From: Prorocentrum cordatum
Lineage: Eukaryota > Sar > Dinophyceae > Prorocentrales > Prorocentraceae
Direction of reading: 5' to 3'
Length of the DNA stretch: 35,000 nt
NCBI GenBank assembly: GCA_963575745.1
Contig: CAUYUJ010018575.1
Location: 1-35,000 of the forward strand
A program made the position numbers and the translations under genes. The number at the start of each line of letters is the position of its first letter. The first letter of the stretch is position 1. Shown here piece by piece: positions 28,091 through 35,000 of the stretch. A model generated the notes under the pieces. That model ran no database searches, was not told the DNA's origin, and worked only from the letters and a program-made list of their open reading frames with translations.

Positions 28091-28140
28091 AGCCCCCCGT
28101 CCCCAGCCCACCGTCCCCCCCCCCACGCGTCGGCGGCGAG

Positions 28141-28265
28141 GAGTGGGGCGTGTTGGACACGAGCTCCGCTGGGATGTTGCGGCAGGTGTCCGAGGAGGAC
28201 GCTCGCGAGATCGTCTCGTCCCTGGGCCCGGAGGCCACGGCGGCGGAGCTATCCGCGCCCCGCCT
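28141..28265 (+). CDS. Possible exon or coding remnant
   Basis: From GAG 28141, a frame reading EWGVLDTSSAGMLRQVSEED and then AREIVSSLGPEATAAEL looks like natural protein, and CGGCGAG directly before it could be a splice acceptor. The quality drops after about 28265, where composition changes to repeat-like. I recognise no family. The frame stays open to 29019, but the rest is not convincing. Confidence 0.25.
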
Positions 28266-28340
28266 TCCACCAAGCCGCGTGCGGCTTGCCCTGCCCAACC
28301 CCCGTTCGAGGGGGGCGCAGGGTTCTAGGCCTCCTGGGTG

Positions 28341-28528
28341 GGGTCCGAGTAGATGGGGTCGGGTGAGCGCACCGCATCGCCGATGCATCGCCGATACGGC
28401 TCGATGTGGAGCGCGGTTTTCTCCACGCTGGAGTCGCCGATGCACCGCCGACGTCGCCGATGCTCGCCCGTGCACGGGCGATGCATCTGCGATTCGGCGT
28501 GATCATCCGACCCCATCTACTCGGACCC
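28341..28528. mobile_element. MITE-like 188-bp inverted-repeat element
   Basis: Perfect 22-bp inverted repeats, 28341-28362 (starting GGGTCCGAGTAGATGGGG) and 28507-28528, bound a region rich in CGCCGATGCATCG words that are partly inverted copies of each other. A small GTGGAG/CTCCAC hairpin lies near the centre. No clear target-site duplication is seen, so it could also be a plain palindromic repeat. Confidence 0.6.
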
Positions 28529-28699
28529 GATCTAGAGGACCTCTACTTTCCCCAGCTCCCGTTCGGACGGGCCGCAGGGTCGGGGGTGCCTCCCACCTTG
28601 GGCTGAAGGCACCTGGACTCGGCACTTGGCTGCTGTCTCCTCTTTCCCATTCTCCTCTCTACGCTGTGCTAGGCCAGAACGTCCCAACCGTCCTCGTCC

Positions 28700-28713
28700 C
28701 CGTCGTATCGAGG

Positions 28714-28744
<31 letters not shown>

Positions 28745-29165
28745 CGAAGGAAGGAGAGAGAGAGAGAGATAGAGAGAGAGAGAAAGGGAGACAGAGAGAG
28801 AGAGAGAGAGAGCGAAGGAAGGAGAGAGAAAGGGAGGCGCACGCAGATCAGCGTGCAGCTGTCTATCGGCGTGCATCGAGCACTGCTGGACGCGCTGCCG
28901 GTCGGCGTGAAGCCGTGCGGCGCGGTGCGGTGCATGGCGCAGGGTGGGTCGCCCATTTCTTGATCCCTTTTCCGCCTCCTCCTTTTAAGGCGTCGCGTGT
29001 GTTGCAGGATGAGCGTTGAGGATGCTCGAGTTCGAGAAAGACATGTATGTGTATATATACATTGATGAGATAGAGAAAGAGAAAGAGAGAGAGAGAGATA
29101 CAGCTAAAGACAGACAGAGAAAGAGGGAGAGAGAGGGAGATAGAGAGCGAGAGAGAAAGAGGTAG
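28700..29165. repeat. GA microsatellites around a short unique piece
   Basis: GAGAGAGAG tracts lie at 28710-28835 and 29068-29165. Between them is unique GC-rich sequence with no gene I can support. The stretch 29170-29740 is GC-rich, with several overlapping open frames on both strands and no recognisable protein. Confidence 0.85.
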
Positions 29166-29751
29166 ATGGAGAGAGCCGAAGGCACCCGCTAGAGCGCGAA
29201 TTTAACCGCGCTTCGTGGCCTGGGCCGGAATGCTGCCTGTTCTCCAATGCGGATTCGCGAGGGCGCAAACTAGGCGACGCAGGGCAAGGCTGAGTGCTAA
29301 GGCCTAAGGAGTGCAACTGCCGTGCCCCTGCACAGCGTCGCAGACGACGCCTCGTGGCTGCTCGCGCAGGCTGCGGCGGACAGCACCCTGCTTCGCCAGA
29401 GCCGCGGCATGGCCTCCTCGCCCCCCCCCCCACCCGTGGGCACCACACCTTGCGCGCACCGGCCCGACGCGCTGGCTGGGAGGCCGTGCGGTGCGCTCGC
29501 CAGGAATCCGACCCGCTGGGGGCCTGGGCCGGCCTCCTCGGCCCCCAGCGGCCACCACGGGGCGAGGGCTGCCGAGAGCCCGCAGGTGCGAGCGGGGTGG
29601 CTTCCTCGCGCGAGTGCGGAGGTCCTCGTCCCGTGGTCCTCGCCGCCCCGCCTCGCGCTTCCTTCCGCCCCTCCCCGTCCTCCTCCTGTGTGGTCCCCGT
29701 CCTCCACTGTGCTGGCTTCGCTGCATGCCCATCCGCGGCGGGGGGCGACTT

Positions 29752-29832
29752 CGGGACAACTGCCGGACAACCCGCGGGACAAAAGCGGGACTTACACGGG
29801 TACGGGACAACCACTCGACGGCCACGGGACAA
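29752..29832. repeat. CGGGACAAC short tandem repeat
   Basis: About six irregular copies of CGGGACAA are spaced 12-20 bp apart. A similar pair occurs at 22409-22432. The stretch 29833-30225 holds nothing I recognise. Confidence 0.7.
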
Positions 29833-30224
29833 TCGCTGAACGAGGCATGACGGGAGAAGACAGCGGTTAGAACCGTGACGAACGCGAAACGCGCGCGGGC
29901 TCCCCTCTTCTTCCTGGCCCCACTTTTCTGCGCACCTGATCCCCTCCCCTCCTCCCTTCTACTCCCCTGAAGCTGTGCCCCCAGGTGAGAAATCCGTCGG
30001 CTTTCGTGACCAAGGCGCTGCGTGCCACCTGGAAGGAGGGCCAGTGGATAGAGCGATGAGCACAGCGAATGTTGTTGCAATATTAATCAAGATGGGAGGA
30101 GGGAGGAGAGATGGCCCAGTGCGGTGTGGGGACATTTCTACACTGCAATCTGTCCCAGCCACATTTTGTTGTGTTCGCGAGAGCGCCCACCTTTCTCTGA
30201 GAGGAAAGAGAAACAGTGAGAAAG

Positions 30225-30510
30225 AGAGAGATACTATAATGATAAAAATCTGTATATGCATGCGTGCATGCATGCATGTATGCATGTATGCATGTATGCA
30301 TGTACGTATGTGTAGGTTTGCATGCATGCATGTAGTTGTGTAGTTATGTCTGCTTATGTTTATGTTTATGTGTATGGTTAAGTTCTTGATTATGCGTATG
30401 TGTATGAATATGTATGCATATATTCAGATGTTAGTGTATGGATAGGTGTATGTATATTTATGTGTATAGTTTGTATGCACATGCATTTGCATATGTATAT
30501 GTACACGCTC

Positions 30511-30542
<32 letters not shown>

Positions 30543-30975
30543 GTGTATGTATATGTTTATGTAGAAACATGTATAATGTAAATGCATAGCCAACATCGAT
30601 GCTATTGCATATGTGCATGTACACGTACACGTACACGTACACGTACATGCCAATGTACATGTTAATTTTCATGTACATGTAAGTGTAAAGGTCGAATCGC
30701 ATGTACATGTAAACGTACATGTATGTATGCATGCATGCACGTATGTATGTCTTTATTCGTGTACGTATGTATGGATGCATGCATGTGTATGTCTGTCTGT
30801 ATGTCTGTCTGTGTGTGTATGCCTGTCTGTCTGTCTGTCTGTGTGTGTATGTATGTATGCATGCATGCATGCATGCATGTATATTTATATATATATATGT
30901 GTGTATATATATATATATATATGTGTATGCAAATGTTAATATATGTATGTATGTATATATATATACGTGTATCTG
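30225..30975. repeat. TGTATG / CATG / TCTG / AT microsatellite field
   Basis: Runs of GCATGCATG, GTATATGTATAT, ACACGTACACGT, CTGTCTGTC and ATATATAT follow each other. Open frames here translate to Tyr/His/Cys/Met repeats and are not genes. Confidence 0.95.
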
Positions 30976-31149
30976 AGTGGGCCAGGGGAGGGCCCAGAAC
31001 GGGGACCACTGATTTGCATGGCGGTCCGCGGGGGCCTTGAGGGCTTCAAGAGGGCCCAGAAGGGGCCCCGGACCCCCCGAGAGGCTCCCAAGCTGGCCCA
31101 AAGGCTCCCAAAGCGCCCCAGGTTGTCTGGAAGTGCGGTCCAACCAACG

Positions 31150-31718
31150 CCGTACGCATAGAATAATGATTGGATCACCGCGACGTCGTGTTCCAGATGC
31201 CGCAGTGGAATTGGACTCTGGACATCTTTCCGACAGAGAAAGCACCACTTTGGACCACTATTCCGACAGCAGTGACACCGACACCAGCACCGGTAACAAC
31301 ACCACATCGAGCACATGTTCTTCTTCGGCTGCAATTGAACCATGGCAAGATTAGATTCAACGCAAGACAAAGCAAGTATAACAGTATTGCCAGCAGGTGG
31401 GTCACGAAGATTGGTGCACACGGAAGAGACGTTTGCAATGGAGACTTGTTTGTAAGATCCTTCATAACGTGGGAAAATGGAGCCAGAAGGCGTTGTGATG
31501 GGATCCAACCGAGACACATCCACGCGCAAAGAGATGACCACACCGACCTAACAATTGATGCATTGACGGCGTGGCAAGTTTTATTGGCAGAAGTGGCGGA
31601 GAACCTTGGCAAACAATTGTTGTCGCTTCGCGAATCCCCACCAGCCCATCCAGAAACGATGCCCAGAGGAATTGCCTCGATCAGAGAAGTGGGCAGCACA
31701 CAGAGGAAGCCATTATGA
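31150..31718 (+). pseudogene. Possible protein-coding remnant, unrecognised
   Basis: This is an island of non-repetitive, less GC-rich sequence between CTTGGGG-type repeats. One frame gives SPRRRVPDAAVELDSGHLSD followed by a Ser/Thr-rich stretch to 31354. Another, to 31718, gives SRWVTKIGAHGRDVCNGDLF, VRSFITWENGARRRCDG and a helical LTAWQVLLAEVAENLGKQLL. The two would need a frameshift or intron to join. The minus strand is also open (31175-31819), with a hydrophobic LLAILLYLLCLALNLIL patch. I cannot tell which strand, if any, was coding. Confidence 0.25.
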
Positions 31719-31724
31719 GACATC

Positions 31725-32460
31725 TTGGGATATCTTGAGCCATCTTGGAGGTCATTTTGGGCTCTCCCAGACGCTCTTGGAGTCATCTTAATCCGTGCCC
31801 CCCCCCAAGAGGCCTCCATGTGGCTAAAACCTGTGTAGAATCAATGATTAGGCATTCTCGCCGAGGCCTCTTGGAGCATCTTGGGTGCATCTGGGGGGGC
31901 TCTTGGGGCCTCTTGGGGGTCTCTTGGGGGCCTCCGGGGGGCCTCTTGGGGGCCTCTTGGGGCCATTTTGGGGCCATCTTGGGACCTCTTGGGGCTTCCT
32001 GGGCGCTTCTTGGGGCCATCTTGGAGGAGATCGATCAAACAAGAGGGGGGGTTTAATTAGCGCCCCCCCTCGGAAGCCCCTAAAATCGCCTCTTGGACCC
32101 CTCTTGGAACGCTCTTGGAGTGCTCTTGGGCGCTCTTGGGGCCGTCTTGGGGCTCTTTTGGGGCTCTCTTGGGGCCCTCTTGGGCCATCTTGGAACCATC
32201 TCCAGGCCTCGGATGGCCATCGGAAGCGAAAAGGCGAGAAAGCAAAAATCATTGATTTTCCTTAGGTTTTGGGACGATTTTGGCCTCTTCGGGGCCTCCT
32301 TGGGGAGCTGTTTGGCCACTTGGAGTTATCTTGGGGCCGTCTTTGGGCTTCTTGGAACCATCTTAGGAGCCATCTCGAGCGATCTTGCGCTATCTTGAGC
32401 CATCTTGGAGCTCATCTTGGGTTCTCTGAGGCGCTCTTGGAGCCGTCTTGGGCCATCTGG
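31725..32460. repeat. CTTGGGGCC-type degenerate repeat, block 2
   Basis: GCCATCTTGGGGCCTCTTGGGG-like words run through this block on the + strand, with unique patches near 31795-31860 and 32215-32270 (AAGCGAAAAGGCGAGAAAGC; a relative is seen at 23108). The stretch 32460-32930 is GC-rich sequence with a C run and CTCCTCC tract and no supported gene. Confidence 0.85.
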
Positions 32461-32964
32461 GACGCTCTAACTACCCGCGGCCCCCCCCGTCCAGGTCCAG
32501 GGGAGGGGGTAGGGGGAGGGGTAAACCCCTCCCCAAGGGGGAAGAGGGAGGGGTGGAAGAGGATCTGTTCTAGACCACCTACGCCCAGAGGGCTGGTGGG
32601 ATTCCGCCAGACAGCAGTCTATGGTCTGAAGTGGAGGAGCCCTACGTACGCTGGCATGGACAGGATAATCTGTTCGAGCGGGTCGGCCGACCGGCTCTTC
32701 CTCGCTCCTTCCTCCAACCCATATTGAATTCGAATATTTTGGCTGGCGCCGAGGCGCCGCCGCCTGGCCCCTCGCAGGGCCGTCCCGTGGGACGAGTAGG
32801 CGCCGCGACCGCGCGTCCGCGTCCGCGTCCTCCCTCCTCCTCCTCCTCCTCCTTCTCCTGGTCTCTTTCCCTTCCATCCTGTGGTGTTGGGTCCTCGTTT
32901 TGAAGAGACAGCGCCCCGCGTCTCACTCCTCCTCCCCCCTCCTCCCTCCTCCATGCGTTTCACC

Positions 32965-33930
32965 CACCCAGTACAGCGCTTCGTGGCCCCACAGGGAGCT
33001 CCACCTAAGGCCCCAAGGGGGGGGTACCACATGCGTCCGCCAGGCTCCAGTGGGGGGTGGCCACGTGCGTCTTCCACATCCAGTAAAGCGCTTCGTGGAC
33101 CCATAGGGAGCTCCACGTAAGGCCCCAGTGGGGGTGGCCACATGCGTCCGCCACCCAGTACAGCGCGTCGTGGCCCCATAGGGAGCTCCACGTAAGGCCC
33201 CAGGGGGGGGTACCACATGCGTCCTCCACACCCAGTGCAGCGCTTCGTGGCCCCATAGGGAGCTCGCTCTACCTAAGGCCCCAGGGGGGGGGGGTACCGC
33301 GTGCGTCCGCCACACCCAGTACGGCGTTTCGTCCCCTGGGGGGGTACCACATGCGTCCGCCACACCCAGTGCAGCGCTTCGTGGCCTCATAGTGAGCTCC
33401 ACCTAAGGCTCCAGTGGGGTTTGGCCACATGCATCCGCCACATCCAGTACAGCGCTTCGTGGACCCATAGGGAGCTCCACCGAAGGCCCCAGTGGGGGTG
33501 GCCACATGCGTCCGCCACACCCAGTACAGCGTTTCGCGGCCCCACAGGAAGCTCCACCGAAGCCCCCACTGGGACCTTCCGCATGCGTCCCGCGCACCCA
33601 GTTTGGCATTCTCACCCACCCAGTATAGCGTTTCGTGGCCTCGTTAGGAGCTCCTCCGAAGCCCCCACTGGGTCCGTCCGCATGCGTCCCGGAAACCCAA
33701 TTTGGCATTTTCCCCCAGTGCAGCGCTTCGTGGCCCCATAGGGAGCTCCACCGAAGCCTCCACTAGGACCGTCCGCGTGCGTCCCACACGCCCAATTTGG
33801 CATTTTCACCCACCCAGTACAGCGTTTCGTGGCCCCATAGGGAGCTCCACCGACGGCCCCCGTTCTACCGCCCGCAAGCGTTCCCCCCACCCAGTGAAGC
33901 GCTTCGTGGCCCCATAGGGAGCTTCACCGA
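32965..33930. repeat. Satellite of about 80 bp, twelve units
   Basis: CCCAGTACAGCGCTTCGTGG recurs near 32974, 33086, 33161, 33238, 33321, 33371, 33450, 33527, 33626, 33721, 33819 and 33898. It is followed by CCCCATAGGGAGCTCCACC and a G-rich spacer ending CATGCGTCCGCC. Spacing varies from 50 to 115 bp. Long frames on both strands are repeat artefacts. Confidence 0.95.
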
Positions 33931-34649
33931 AGAAGATATTCACAATTGTGGTACCCACAACTGCATGTGGTTGCCTCCCTCGCCAGGATAATTGTTCCTC
34001 TCCTGCCTCCTCTCCCTCCCCTTGCGCGCCAGGCGCGTGCATGATGCACGGCTGGCGCACGCAGCCCTCTGAAGCCCCCAGGAATGCACCGGTGCATTCA
34101 AGCCAGGGTTTTGGACTACAGCCAGGCGGCTTCATTGCTGAAATCGGTTATGTTGGGTATGCGATGCCAACAAAGTAGGTCTATACGGAATGCTCGGTCC
34201 CCACCTGGGCTTACTCCGTCTGGATTCAGCATCGATGGGGGAAGACAGCCAGGCTGACACCACCCTGACGTTTTCCTTGCGCGCGCGGTTCCTTGTCTGA
34301 TTCTTCACTGTCTCTCACCGCCCGTGTATCTGAGTAGATGAAGCATGGGAGGTATACGTGAGCTTGGCGCTGGGAGCACGGCGAAAGGGATACATCCATT
34401 TAGAGAGAGAGTGAGAATATATACATACATCTATATGTGTACAAGACTGCATTGGCGCTTCGCGCCATGCACCTTGGTTCTTAAAGCTCGGCATGCAGGA
34501 GAACCAAATATAGCGATGATTCATTGTTGCCGTTTGCGCCATCGTCGTTATAGTAATGTTATGTACTATCCTTATACTTCCTCTCCTCTAACTCGTAATC
34601 TTCCTTGTCTGCGAGCCACTCCTTGTCCTCATCCCCAGTTTGTATTGCA
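33931..34649. other. Unique sequence without a supported gene
   Basis: I see no recognisable protein or RNA gene. The stretch contains a small palindromic patch (CACAATTGTG near 33950) and short GA and TATACATA simple sequence near 34400-34435. Confidence 0.5.
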
Positions 34650-34965
34650 GGGGCTCCTCTTTGGAGGTGTTCTTGGGCCCCTCTCAAAAGCTTTTTGGTG
34701 ACCTCTGGGGGCCTCCTGGGCGCCTTTTGGGGGCCTCTGGGGGCTTCTTGCGGCCACCTTGCTACCAACCACGGTCTCCCTGAACGACCGGGTCACGATT
34801 TGGAGTGCTTCGGGAGGCGTCTTGGGGCCATCTGGGGCTGTCAGCGGGGCTCTCTTGGGGCCATCTTGCGGCCCTGTTGGACCATATTGGGGCTCTTTTG
34901 GACTGTCTGGAAGCCCTTTGACACCGTTGTGGGAGGATTTTGGGGGCCTCTTCGGCGGACTCGGA
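34650..34965. repeat. CTTGGGGCC-type degenerate repeat, block 3
   Basis: TCTTGGGGCCATCTTG and CCTCTGGGGGCTTCTTG-like words in the same orientation as blocks 1 and 2. The window ends in unclassified sequence at 35000. Confidence 0.85.
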
Positions 34966-35000
34966 CGCACGGAATACCGAAGAACCGAATGTCCAACAAT

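Noticed and set aside
26741-28366. Long + strand frame of mostly Asp (541 codons)
   Set aside because: It is the GAT/GAC/GAG microsatellite read in one frame; all other frames are open too and no protein-like sequence flanks it.
29304-30080. Minus-strand Arg/Pro-rich frame of 258 codons
   Set aside because: The GC-rich sequence is open in several frames at once, with no recognisable domain or codon pattern.

Overview
The window reads as nuclear DNA of a protist, most likely a dinoflagellate. This is inferred from GC-rich protein-coding stretches embedded in many unrelated satellites and microsatellites, AG|G intron borders including a candidate GA-AG intron, and degenerate matches to the dinoflagellate spliced leader. 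There are no bacterial operon features, ribosome binding sites, tRNAs, rRNAs or CRISPR arrays that I can support.

Left part, about 100-21980: one very large Helitron/Helentron-like rolling-circle transposon of about 21.9 kb, bounded by a direct repeat of about 44 bp (106-149 and 21937-21980; the last 23 bp are exact). In order it holds: a terminal hairpin; a 73-bp satellite; an intact endonuclease/exonuclease/phosphatase (EEP) fold ORF (1213-3402); a repeat-filled spacer; an unrecognised ORF (5910-7181); a 28-bp-stem hairpin; an RPA70-like single-strand DNA binding gene with two frame breaks (8072-9963); another repeat-filled spacer; and a long Rep/helicase gene in pieces (11005-21051). The Rep/helicase gene has tandem helix-rich repeats and a C2H2 finger, a zinc/DUF6570-like region, an HUH Rep nuclease (His-Gly-His near 15978, Tyr pair near 17207 and 17219) and a PIF1-type SF1B helicase (Walker A near 19426). 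It carries an in-frame TAA, one clear 944-bp intron, two frameshifts and a 159-bp low-complexity GA-AG insertion. This copy is therefore either decayed or imperfectly assembled. The gene set fits a rolling-circle replication kit: Rep nicks, the helicase unwinds, RPA coats single strands, and EEP gives a second cut.

The most unusual signal is a roughly 20-base word, GCGGTGCTTCTCAGCCTGCG, present about 45 times by eye, always on the + strand. It lies inside every ORF (mostly read in frame as Gly-Ala-Ser-Gln-Pro-Ala) and in the spacers, and it vanishes outside the element. A second word, TTGATAGCAGTGTCTCGTTT, fills the spacers, the 944-bp intron and the 3' flank, but not the exons.

Right part, 21985-35000: I see no convincing complete gene. 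It holds microsatellites, among them a 2.4-kb GGA / GAT / GGA compound tract. It also holds several unrelated tandem satellites, dispersed CTTGGGGCC-type degenerate repeats, a 188-bp MITE-like inverted repeat, and one or two weak coding remnants.
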